From: Rhizobium leucaenae USDA 9039 | GTDB taxonomy: Bacteria; Pseudomonadota; Alphaproteobacteria; Rhizobiales; Rhizobiaceae | Length of the DNA: 64,000 nt | Assembly (NCBI RefSeq): GCF_000426285.1 | Contig: NZ_AUFB01000006.1 | Location: 124,001 to 188,000, forward strand | Reading direction: 5' to 3' | Shown here: positions 41,697-49,717 of the stretch, piece by piece | Position numbering within the stretch: position 1 is the first letter of the stretch | Layout: the number at the start of each line of letters is the position of its first letter | Notes under the pieces: generated by a model | Database searches by the model: none | The model's input: only the letters and a program-made list of their open reading frames with translations | Told to the model about the DNA's origin: nothing | Translations under genes and position numbers: made by a program

Positions 41697-42950
41697 ATGG
41701 CTATCAACTCCAAATATGCGCGTTGGTTCGGTGCCGCTGCGATTGCTGTGGCAGCCTTTTCGGCGACGAATGTCGCCGCGGAAGACCTGACGCTGTGGAC
41801 GCTCAACTTCGACAACGGCGCAGCAAACGGTGCCCTCAAGAAGGTGGCGACGGATTTCGAGGCCGCCAATCCCGGGACCCATATCGAAATCGTCCAGCGC
41901 GGCGTCGATGAACACAAGACCGCCCTTCGCGTGGCGGCCGGCTCCAGCAAAGGCCCCGATATCTATTTTAGCTGGGCCGGGCTTGGTCTCGGCGGCGAAT
42001 ATGTGAAAGCCGGTCTCTCACTGCCGCTCGACAAGTACTACACCCAGTACAAGTGGAACGACGAGCTGCTTCCGTCTGCCGCCGCCTTTGCCGATCTCTA
42101 TCCGGGCGGCAAGCATGGGGTTCCCTTCACCTTCAAGGGCGAAGCGATCTATTACAACAAGAAGCTCTTCCAGAAGGCCGGCATCACGCAAGAGCCGAAG
42201 ACCTACGAAGAGCTGCTCGCAGACGCCGAAAAGCTTAAGACTGCTGGAATCCCGGCCTTCACTTTCGGCGGCTCGGTCAACTGGCACGTCATGCGCCTGA
42301 TGGATGTGCTGCTCGAAACCAAATGCGGCGCCGACAAGCACGACGCGCTGATGGCCATGAAGACCGACTGGACCAAGGAGCCCTGCGCGACCGACGCCTT
42401 TACTGAATTTGCCAAGTGGACCAAGGACTACACGCTGAAACCCTTCATGGGCATCAGCAACCAGCAGTCCTACACGCTGTTCGTCGCCGGCCGCGCCGCG
42501 ATGATGCTCGAAGGCGACTGGCTGGTCAGCCAGTTGAGCGGCAGCAAGGTCAACCTCGACGACTACGGCGTCGTGCCTTTCCCGACGAACACCAACCGTC
42601 TCTATGGCTTTGCCGAGTACAATTACATCAGCACCAAGAGCAAGGATCCGGATCTCGCCGCCAAGTTCCTCGACTATTTCCTGTCGACCAAGGTGCAGCA
42701 GGACCTCGTCGGCCAGATCAGCTCGATCTCGGTCAACAAGAATGTCCAGTACACCGACCAGAAGCCGCTTGAGGCGAAATGGCTGGATATCTTCAAGACC
42801 TATAGCAAGGTCTATATGAATGGCGACCAGGCGTTTCCGCTTGACGTCACCACCGAATACTTCCGGGTGATCAACGACGTTGCTTCCGGCAATATCCAGC
42901 CGGCCGATGCTGCCAAGCAGCTTCAGACCTTCATCGCGGGTCGCACCTGA
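41697..42950 (+). CDS. Periplasmic sugar-binding protein, CUT1 (oligosaccharide) type
   Basis: Protein of 417 aa from the ATG at 41697 with GAGGAGG upstream. Signal peptide at about 1-28 ending A-T-N-V-A-A-E. The type-1 extracellular solute-binding fold is visible from L-T-L-W-T-L-N-F-D near residue 31, with V-P-F-T-F-K-G-E-A-I-Y-Y-N-K near 141 and F-V-A-G-R-A-A-M-M-L-E-G-D-W near 260. CUT1 proteins bind di- and oligosaccharides or glycosides. The glycoside hydrolase in the same operon hints at an imported glycoside. Confidence 0.92.
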   Translation: MAINSKYARWFGAAAIAVAAFSATNVAAEDLTLWTLNFDNGAANGALKKVATDFEAANPGTHIEIVQRGVDEHKTALRVAAGSSKGPDIYFSWAGLGLGGEYVKAGLSLPLDKYYTQYKWNDELLPSAAAFADLYPGGKHGVPFTFKGEAIYYNKKLFQKAGITQEPKTYEELLADAEKLKTAGIPAFTFGGSVNWHVMRLMDVLLETKCGADKHDALMAMKTDWTKEPCATDAFTEFAKWTKDYTLKPFMGISNQQSYTLFVAGRAAMMLEGDWLVSQLSGSKVNLDDYGVVPFPTNTNRLYGFAEYNYISTKSKDPDLAAKFLDYFLSTKVQQDLVGQISSISVNKNVQYTDQKPLEAKWLDIFKTYSKVYMNGDQAFPLDVTTEYFRVINDVASGNIQPADAAKQLQTFIAGRT

Positions 42951-42961
42951 TCTCTCGAGGG

Positions 42962-43010
42962 AGCCCGCTGCTCCGATCGCAAAATCGCGGCGGACGGCTT
43001 CCCTGACTTC
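42962..43010 (+). other. Imperfect hairpin between binding protein and permease
   Basis: GGGAGCC pairs with GGCTTCCC (one bulge) around an inner CGATCGC/GCG-rich stem. No T-run follows. It probably acts as a stability or processing element, as at 33671. Confidence 0.4.
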
Positions 43011-43046
43011 ATGCCCACGCGTCAGTTGCCGCCGGGAGCAATCAGA

Positions 43047-43946
43047 ATGTCATTCCGCAATCGAACACATGATCCCCGCGTCCAGGCAGCGATCCTGCTC
43101 GCCCCGGCCATGCTGATCTACGCGATTTTCGCGCTTTACCCGATGCTGAACGTGGTGGTGCTGAGCTTCCAGAGATGGAACGGCCTCGATCCCCAGCGCC
43201 CGTTCGTGGGCCTCGCGAACTACCAATATATTTTCACGCAGGATCCCGTGTTCTGGGTCGCTTTCCGCAACACGGTGATCTGGACGATCATGTGCGTGAT
43301 TTTTCCGCCAATGATCGGCCTGCTGCTGGCGCTGAGCCTCAATCAGAAGCTTTTCGCCCGCAATACCTTCCGCGCCATCTTCTATCTCCCTGTCATTATC
43401 GCTCCGATCGCAGTCGCTACCATGTGGAAGTGGATGTATGATCCCTTCTTCGGCCTCTTCACCGAGATCCTGACGTCGATGGGGCTGCAGGACTGGATCC
43501 AGGACTGGCTCGGCAACAAGGACATCGCACTCTATTCGGTCTTCGTCGCCTATCTCTGGCAGTCCGTCGGCTTCTCCATGGTCCTATTTCTCGCAGGTCT
43601 GCAGAATGTTTCGCAGACGCTCGTAGAAGCCGCACGCATCGATGGCGCCGGTCGCTGGAACATCTTCCGATACGTCACCCTCCCCGCACTGCGCACCACG
43701 CTCACCATCGTATTGGTTCTGTCGGTGATCTCCTCGCTGAAGGCCTTCGACATCGTCTACGGCCTGACGGGCGGCGGGCCGGCGCAATCCACGCAGATGC
43801 TGGCGCTCTGGGCCTTCACGCAGGCCATGCAGATCTTCGATTTCGGCCGCGGCGCTGCGATCTCCGTCGTTCTGCTGCTCATCACCATCGCCATCGTCAT
43901 TCCCTACCTGCGATGGACGCAGCAGCATGAGGAGGCCGAACAATGA
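43047..43946 (+). CDS. Sugar ABC transporter permease 1, CUT1 (MalF type)
   Basis: Protein of 299 aa from the ATG at 43047 (CGGGAG upstream). Six membrane segments are expected, the first at about residues 15-38. The EAA loop that docks the ATPase reads V-E-A-A-R-I-D-G-A-G near residue 192. Next gene is the second permease, overlapping by 4 bases. Confidence 0.93.
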   Translation: MSFRNRTHDPRVQAAILLAPAMLIYAIFALYPMLNVVVLSFQRWNGLDPQRPFVGLANYQYIFTQDPVFWVAFRNTVIWTIMCVIFPPMIGLLLALSLNQKLFARNTFRAIFYLPVIIAPIAVATMWKWMYDPFFGLFTEILTSMGLQDWIQDWLGNKDIALYSVFVAYLWQSVGFSMVLFLAGLQNVSQTLVEAARIDGAGRWNIFRYVTLPALRTTLTIVLVLSVISSLKAFDIVYGLTGGGPAQSTQMLALWAFTQAMQIFDFGRGAAISVVLLLITIAIVIPYLRWTQQHEEAEQ

Positions 43947-44830
43947 CGGCTGCATCGGCATCATCCATGTCGGACGACTTCGAGACCGTCACCCCGGCAA
44001 AGCGCAAGCGGGATCCGGTCCTGATCGGCTTATGGATCGCTCTGCTCCTCGTCGCCGCGATCTGGCTTGCACCTTTTGTCTTCATCGTCTTCACGTCGCT
44101 GAAAACGCAGGCTGATGTGACGACGACGGGCGCCTTCGTGCCGCCGCTCAATCCGGCCTTCGAGAACTATTCGAGCGCCTGGGGTCGTGGCAACTTCGCC
44201 AGCGCCTTCCTGAACAGCACCATTATCACCGTGATCAAAGTGCCGCTCGGGCTCATCCTGTCGGCCATGGCCGCCTATGCGCTCGCCAAGATCCGGCTGA
44301 GGTTCAGCAAGCTACTGCTGCTCCTCGTCGTCTTCGGCACGATGATCCCGTTTCAGGTCATGCTGGCGCCGCTGTTTATGCTGGTCAATTCGCTCGGCCT
44401 GATCGATACCTATCCCGGCGTCATCCTGCCCTATATCGCCTTCGGCGTGCCCTATCAGGTCTTCATCCTGCATGGTTTCTTCAGAGGCATTCCGAAGGAG
44501 CTGTCGGAAGCCGCGCTGATCGACGGAGCAAGCCATTTCACCATCTTCCGCCGGATATTCCTGCCGGTCTGCCTGCCGGTGCTCGCCGCGCTGCTGATCC
44601 TGGATTTCGTTTCCACATGGAACGAATTCGCCATGGCGCTAGTGCTTCTGCAGGATCAGCACATGTGGACGCTCCCACTCGGCCTTATGTCTTTCCAAGG
44701 GCAGTTTTCCAATGATTACGGGCAGCTCAATGCAGCGATCGTCATGACCGTGCTGCCGGCGACGCTCGTCTACCTCATCTTTCAGCGATACTTCGTCTCC
44801 GGCCTCACCTCCGGCGCCGTCAAGGGCTGA
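43943..44830 (+). CDS. Sugar ABC transporter permease 2, CUT1 (MalG type)
   Basis: Protein of 295 aa with six hydrophobic segments after a charged N-terminus of about 25 residues. The EAA loop is L-S-E-A-A-L-I-D-G-A-S near residue 190. GGAGG inside the end of the previous gene is the ribosome site. Confidence 0.93.
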   Translation: MTAASASSMSDDFETVTPAKRKRDPVLIGLWIALLLVAAIWLAPFVFIVFTSLKTQADVTTTGAFVPPLNPAFENYSSAWGRGNFASAFLNSTIITVIKVPLGLILSAMAAYALAKIRLRFSKLLLLLVVFGTMIPFQVMLAPLFMLVNSLGLIDTYPGVILPYIAFGVPYQVFILHGFFRGIPKELSEAALIDGASHFTIFRRIFLPVCLPVLAALLILDFVSTWNEFAMALVLLQDQHMWTLPLGLMSFQGQFSNDYGQLNAAIVMTVLPATLVYLIFQRYFVSGLTSGAVKG

Positions 44831-44868
44831 TCATCAACCCAATAGGCAAGTCTTTCGAGGAGAATATC

Positions 44869-46383
44869 ATGTCCAATGCAACCGTCGAAAAATGGGGCGT
44901 CTTCGAGGCGGCTTTCAACGGCCCCTCGGGCGGCAACCCCAATCTCGACGTGGCATTCGATGCCGTGTTCAGCCAAAACAGCCGCGAAATCCGTGTACCC
45001 GGCTTCTACGATGGCGACGGCGTCTATCGCGTTCGCTTCATGCCCAACAATGAAGGCGAATGGTCCTTCCGCACGCGCTCGAAGACGGCCGAATTGAATG
45101 GCAAGACCGGTTCGTTTGTCGCGACCAAACCGTCTGAGCGCAATCACGGCCCGGTGCACGTCCACAATAAGTTCCACTTCGCCTATGCCGACGGCAAGCC
45201 TTTCCTGTCGTTCGGCACGACCTGCTATGCCTGGACGCATCAGCCGCTGGAGATGCAGGCCCAGACGCTCGAAACGCTGAAGAAGGCGCGCTTCAACAAG
45301 ATCCGCATGGGCGTATTTCCCAAGGACTATCCCTATAACGTCAACGAACCGCTGTATGCCTGCTTTGAAAAAGGCGCCGACGGCAAGGAGGATTTCGATC
45401 GGCCGAACCCGGTCCTGTTCCGGCATTTCGAAAAGCAGGTGGCCGCGCTCTGCGATCTCGGTATCGAAGCCGATATCATCATGTTCCACCCCTATGATCG
45501 CTGGGGTTATGCGGACATGTCGGCCGAACAAGATTTCCGCTACGTTGCCTATCTCGCGGCGCGGCTTGCCGCCTATCGGAACGTCTGGTGGGCTCTTGCC
45601 AACGAATATGATTTCCTCCTCGACACCAAGCCGCTGCAGCAATGGGACCGCTATTTCCACATTCTCGAAGAGAACGATCCCTACGGTCACCTGAAGTCCA
45701 TCCATAATGGCGAGCCAACGATGAACTTCGATCACCGCAAGCCCTGGGTGACGCACACCTGCATTCAGAACTGGGATGTGAAGCGCACGCAGGAATGGCG
45801 TGAGGCCTATGGCAAGCCCATCGTCAACGACGAGCCGGAATATGAGGGCAATATCATTCAGTCCTGGGGCAATCTGACGGCACAGGAGCTGGTGCATCGT
45901 TTCTGGATCACGGTGACGCGCGGCGGCTATGCCGGCCATGGCGAAACCTATTCGCACCCGCAGGATCTGATCTGGTGGGCCAAGGGCGGCGAACTGCGCG
46001 GCGAGGCGTGGAAGCGCATCGGCTTCCTGCGCGATCTGCTGGAGCAGGATGTCGTCAACGGCCTCGAACCGATGGCATCATTCGGCGAATGGCCTTGGAC
46101 CCGCGTCTCGGGCGCCCGGGACGGCGAGCTTCGTTATATCTATCTCGGCGAACACCAGCCCGTGGTCTGGTCGACGGGCCTGCCCAAGGATGGCACCAAT
46201 TACGACGTCGATATCATCGACACCTGGGAGATGACGATCACCCCCGCAAAGAAAGTCGAAGCTCCCATCCCGCACCCCACTCGGCATGGTGCAATCGTAC
46301 GCGGCGGCAAGGCGGATGCAGCCTTCGGCGTCGCACTGCCGGGCAGGCCATACCAGGCCCTTCGTATTCGCAAGAAGCACTGA
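44869..46383 (+). CDS. Cytoplasmic glycoside hydrolase, DUF5060-DUF4038-DUF5605 (apiosidase-like)
   Basis: Protein of 504 aa. Residues 5-95 look like DUF5060 (W-G-V-F-E-A-A-F and V-R-F-M-P-N-N-E-G-E-W-S-F); 105-380 form a DUF4038-type TIM barrel; 390-504 match a DUF5605-like beta domain. Clan GH-A candidates for acid/base and nucleophile are N245-E246 (in W-A-L-A-N-E-Y-D-F) and the acidic D-E-P-E-Y-E at 321-326. DUF4038 includes the GH140 apiosidase of gut Bacteroides. No signal peptide is present, so the substrate must be imported, fitting its place between the permeases and ATPase of a CUT1 importer. An apiosidase role is inference supported by co-location with the D-apiose genes; other pentosidases are possible. 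Confidence 0.8.
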   Translation: MSNATVEKWGVFEAAFNGPSGGNPNLDVAFDAVFSQNSREIRVPGFYDGDGVYRVRFMPNNEGEWSFRTRSKTAELNGKTGSFVATKPSERNHGPVHVHNKFHFAYADGKPFLSFGTTCYAWTHQPLEMQAQTLETLKKARFNKIRMGVFPKDYPYNVNEPLYACFEKGADGKEDFDRPNPVLFRHFEKQVAALCDLGIEADIIMFHPYDRWGYADMSAEQDFRYVAYLAARLAAYRNVWWALANEYDFLLDTKPLQQWDRYFHILEENDPYGHLKSIHNGEPTMNFDHRKPWVTHTCIQNWDVKRTQEWREAYGKPIVNDEPEYEGNIIQSWGNLTAQELVHRFWITVTRGGYAGHGETYSHPQDLIWWAKGGELRGEAWKRIGFLRDLLEQDVVNGLEPMASFGEWPWTRVSGARDGELRYIYLGEHQPVVWSTGLPKDGTNYDVDIIDTWEMTITPAKKVEAPIPHPTRHGAIVRGGKADAAFGVALPGRPYQALRIRKKH

Positions 46384-46406
46384 TCGATCCTCAAGGGAAG
46401 AATGTC

Positions 46407-47471
46407 ATGTCCGGATTGGCCATCAAGAACGTCAGGAAATCCTATGGAGCGGTGGATATCATCCATGGCGTCGATGTCGATATTTCGGACGGCGAATTCG
46501 TCATTCTCGTGGGTCCGTCCGGCTGCGGCAAGTCCACCCTTCTCCGGATGATTGCCGGGCTGGAGGAAATCACCGGCGGAGAAATCTCGATCGGCGGCCG
46601 CACGGTCAACAACCTGCAGCCGAAGGATCGCGACATAGCCATGGTCTTCCAGAACTATGCGCTTTATCCGCAGATGACGGTCGCCCAGAATATGGGCTTT
46701 GCGCTGGAGCTTGCCGGCGCAAAGCGTGCAGACATCGACCGAAAAGTCGGCGAGGCAGCAAAGATCCTCGGACTTCAGCCATTGCTGGGCCGCAAGCCGG
46801 CGCAGCTTTCCGGTGGCCAGCGCCAGCGCGTCGCCATGGGACGGGCCATCGTGCGCGATCCCAAGGTCTTCCTGTTCGACGAACCGCTTTCCAACCTCGA
46901 CGCCAAGTTGCGCGTCAAGATGCGTGCCGAAATCAAGGCGCTGCATCAGCGGCTGAAAACAACGATCGTCTATGTCACCCACGACCAGATCGAAGCGATG
47001 ACCATGGCCGACAAGATCGTCGTGCTGCAGGGCGGGAAAGTCGAACAGATCGGCACGCCGCTCGAGCTTTACGACCGGCCGAGAAACGTCTTCGTTGCCG
47101 GCTTCCTCGGGTCGCCGGCGATGAATTTCCTGGAGGGCAAGCTTACGGGCGGCGCGAATCCGAGGCTGCGACTGCCGAGCGGCACGGCGATCGAACTATC
47201 GGCGGCTCCGGTTCAATCGGACGGCCGGGAGGTGATCATCGGCATCCGTCCGGAGGACCTATCCTTTGCCCGCGACGGCGGCGTGCCAGCCAGGGTTACC
47301 GTCGTCGAGCCGACAGGCTCGGAGACCCATGTGGCGCTCGATCTCGAAGGGCGCGAACTGACATGGGTCATGCGCCAGCGCGCGGAACTGACACCCGACC
47401 AAACGGTGAACCTCTCCCTCAGATCGTCGAACGTCCACTTTTTCGACAAGCAGACCCAGCAGCGCCTATAA
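46407..47471 (+). CDS. Sugar ABC transporter ATPase, CUT1 (MsmK/UgpC type)
   Basis: Protein of 354 aa from the ATG at 46407; the longer frame overlapping the hydrolase is rejected. Walker A is G-P-S-G-C-G-K-S-T at 36-44, signature L-S-G-G-Q-R-Q-R near 134, Walker B V-F-L-F-D-E-P-L near 153 and switch H-D near 191. The C-terminal TOBE-like domain (from about 235) contains I-G-I-R-P-E-D-L. It drives the CUT1 importer upstream. Confidence 0.94.
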   Translation: MSGLAIKNVRKSYGAVDIIHGVDVDISDGEFVILVGPSGCGKSTLLRMIAGLEEITGGEISIGGRTVNNLQPKDRDIAMVFQNYALYPQMTVAQNMGFALELAGAKRADIDRKVGEAAKILGLQPLLGRKPAQLSGGQRQRVAMGRAIVRDPKVFLFDEPLSNLDAKLRVKMRAEIKALHQRLKTTIVYVTHDQIEAMTMADKIVVLQGGKVEQIGTPLELYDRPRNVFVAGFLGSPAMNFLEGKLTGGANPRLRLPSGTAIELSAAPVQSDGREVIIGIRPEDLSFARDGGVPARVTVVEPTGSETHVALDLEGRELTWVMRQRAELTPDQTVNLSLRSSNVHFFDKQTQQRL

Positions 47472-47483
47472 GAATTCGCGCCG

Positions 47484-47846
47484 TTATCGCGGCCCGCGCC
47501 TTTCGGCGTCGCTCATCACCGTCAGGACGCGTTTTACGAAGGCAGCGCCATCGAATTGCTTCGGCGCGCCGGTGGTGGAATGATCCGGCCGCTCGAATAT
47601 GAACGCCTCGACATTGACCACCGGCAGGTGCAGGCGGCTGCGCACCCGTCCGATCATCGCTGTGTGCGTGACGACAACCTGGCAACCTCTCGGCTCGAAT
47701 TCCACATCCATCCTAGAAGCTGGAACGGCCGCAACCGTCAGCCCGCGGGCAGACAGGACCGAGCCGATATGCGTGGCAACCTGCTGATTGTCGAGACAGA
47801 TCAGCACATCCGCCTGACCAGGCTCTGAAGGAGAATCTAAAAGCAT
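47484..47846 (-). CDS. Hypothetical protein, possibly degenerate receiver-like
   Basis: Protein of 120 aa from the ATG at 47846, preceded by GAGAGG; an ATG 15 bases earlier is an alternative. The alternation D-V-L-I-C-L-D near residue 14, V-V-V-T-H-T-A-M near 58 and P-V-V-N-V-E-A-F near 75 recalls a CheY-like fold lacking the phosphoacceptor Asp, but no firm family call is possible. It faces the sugar-transporter operon tail to tail. Confidence 0.5.
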   Translation of the reverse strand: MLLDSPSEPGQADVLICLDNQQVATHIGSVLSARGLTVAAVPASRMDVEFEPRGCQVVVTHTAMIGRVRSRLHLPVVNVEAFIFERPDHSTTGAPKQFDGAAFVKRVLTVMSDAERRGPR

Positions 47847-48062
47847 CCAGCGACCTCTCATTCAAACTCGGCCGACCATAGAGCTTTTCGGTGTAACGCA
47901 GTGTTGTATCTTGTTGCGTTTTGTTTCAGCAGCGTAGCGCTGTCCGCAGCGAGCGAACTTGGCCGCCGCAAACTAAAAGAATTTGCCGCAATGTAATGCA
48001 ACACATGCGGTCGGCGAAAGCTGGTTTCCTTTGCCTGCCCGATTCGAGCAAGGAGGCAGAAT

Positions 48063-48458
48063 GTGAAGCCAAACAGCAATGCCGGACAGAGCAATCCGGG
48101 ACGAAATTTGAATGGATCGACTGTTTTAGACCGCTTTCTCGGCAGGCAGAAACGCGTTTATCTCTCTGCCATCTCCCTGTGCTGCAATGTGATTTTCTGC
48201 ACTATCGGGGCAAGCCCGCGTCAGTTCATCGTCTTCAACATTCTCGTGCTTCTGGCTTTCGCCGCTAGGACCCTGAAGGCCATGCCCGTCGAGACCGAGA
48301 ACCCCTCCGTCGCAATCGGCAATCGGCCTCCCTCTGCCCGCGACTGGAGACCTATACTGAGCTTTTCAGTGCAACTACTGGCCGCCTGTTATGCGATGAC
48401 CGTGCTTGTCGACAATCTTGCCGCAAGCCCGACACTGCTCGGTTCGATCCACCAATGA
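48063..48458 (+). CDS. Putative small membrane protein
   Basis: Open frame of 131 aa from a GTG, with AAGGAGG 6 bases upstream as its main support. Two hydrophobic stretches (about residues 32-68 and 98-118) suggest an inner-membrane protein. No known domain. Isolated between divergent units; it may be real but poorly conserved. Confidence 0.4.
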   Translation: MKPNSNAGQSNPGRNLNGSTVLDRFLGRQKRVYLSAISLCCNVIFCTIGASPRQFIVFNILVLLAFAARTLKAMPVETENPSVAIGNRPPSARDWRPILSFSVQLLAACYAMTVLVDNLAASPTLLGSIHQ

Positions 48459-48516
48459 ATTCCGTCCGAAAATACCTCGCCGAACGGATGAGATTTCATT
48501 TTTTCACACCCATATC

Positions 48517-49644
48517 CTACCTGGAAAAGCGTTCCGGCCGGAAATTTGCGAGCAGCGGGTGACGCTTACCGGTGGCGATTTCATCCGCGAGCAATTCGCC
48601 GGCGATCAGGCCGAGCGTCGCGCCGCTGTGGCTGAAGGCAACGAAATAGCCTTGAATGGATTGCAATTCGCCGAACACGGGATCGCCGTCACCCGGAATA
48701 GGTTTTGGGCCAACGCCGTAATCGGCCAGTTCCAGTACCGGATTGCCTTCGAGCACCTTGGATGCCTCTTGCAGCAAGCCTTCGAGCGTGGACGATCTGA
48801 CCTCATAGCTGCCGTCCGGCTTCACGCCCACCTCTTCCTCCGACCAGGCGGAATCGAGCGCGAAGCCACCGTTCGGTGTCGGCCGGATGGCGACGCGCGG
48901 CGTGTTCAAGACTGCTTTCAGCGCATGTTTGACCGGCTTCGTTCTGACGAGAAGCGCAACCGGCGTTCCGTCGGCGATACGCTGCCCCGTCTGAGCGACA
49001 ATTGCGGGAACGTCCCCGCCGGCGGCAAGCAGCACGGCATCCGCGTCCCAGCGGGCGCCATTGGATGTTGTGACACCGCGAGCGCGCCCCTCTTCGACAT
49101 TGACGGCTGCACGCCCCGCGTCGGTCACGATCTCGCCGCCGAGGGCCTTGAACTCCTCGGCGAGAACGCCGATCAGCGACGGCAGATCGACCCAGCCTTC
49201 ACCGGGGTTGAAGATAGCGCCTTGCGGCGTCACCGTGCTTGCGTCGACGCCGGGTGTCGTTTCGGCGATCTTTGCGGGAGCAAGCAATTTGGCATGATAG
49301 CCGAGATTGCGTTCATATTCGAAGACCTCGGCGATCTCGTTGCCGGCATCGTCCGCGTCCCAGGTCAAGCCACCATCGAAGCGCAGCCATGGCGCATCCG
49401 GATATCGGGCGGCAAGTGTGCGATAACGGTCGATACCCGCCAGGCGCAGCCGGTGATAGGCGTCGGAACGCTTCCGCGCCGAGTTGAGCCAGGCGAGCGA
49501 GCGGCCGGATGCCCCGTTCGCCAGCGGGCCATCATTGATGAGAACGGTGCGAACACCGAGCCGCGCCAGATGAACGGCTGTCGAGGCCCCAAAAATCCCG
49601 CCACCGACGACGATGACCTTTGAAGGCTTAGTGGAAGCATGCAT
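48517..49644 (-). CDS. FAD-dependent oxidoreductase, D-amino-acid/glycine oxidase type
   Basis: Protein of 375 aa from the ATG at 49644; a longer frame overlapping the transporter gene is rejected. The FAD Rossmann motif V-I-V-V-G-G-G-I-F-G-A-S-T-A stands at residue 8. The C-terminal G-Y-F-V-A-F-S-H-S-G-A-T-L-G near 335 closes the FAD site as in DadA/SoxB/glycine-oxidase relatives, which oxidise amino groups or N-methyl amino acids. It lies 73 bases after a polar amino-acid ABC transporter gene, so its substrate is probably the imported amino acid or amine. Confidence 0.88.
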   Translation of the reverse strand: MHASTKPSKVIVVGGGIFGASTAVHLARLGVRTVLINDGPLANGASGRSLAWLNSARKRSDAYHRLRLAGIDRYRTLAARYPDAPWLRFDGGLTWDADDAGNEIAEVFEYERNLGYHAKLLAPAKIAETTPGVDASTVTPQGAIFNPGEGWVDLPSLIGVLAEEFKALGGEIVTDAGRAAVNVEEGRARGVTTSNGARWDADAVLLAAGGDVPAIVAQTGQRIADGTPVALLVRTKPVKHALKAVLNTPRVAIRPTPNGGFALDSAWSEEEVGVKPDGSYEVRSSTLEGLLQEASKVLEGNPVLELADYGVGPKPIPGDGDPVFGELQSIQGYFVAFSHSGATLGLIAGELLADEIATGKRHPLLANFRPERFSR

Positions 49645-49717
49645 ATCGGGTAACCTCTGTTGACGTTGCTTGACGGTGAAAAAGCTGTCGCCGTTGCGGC
49701 GCGTGAGACGGCGGATG

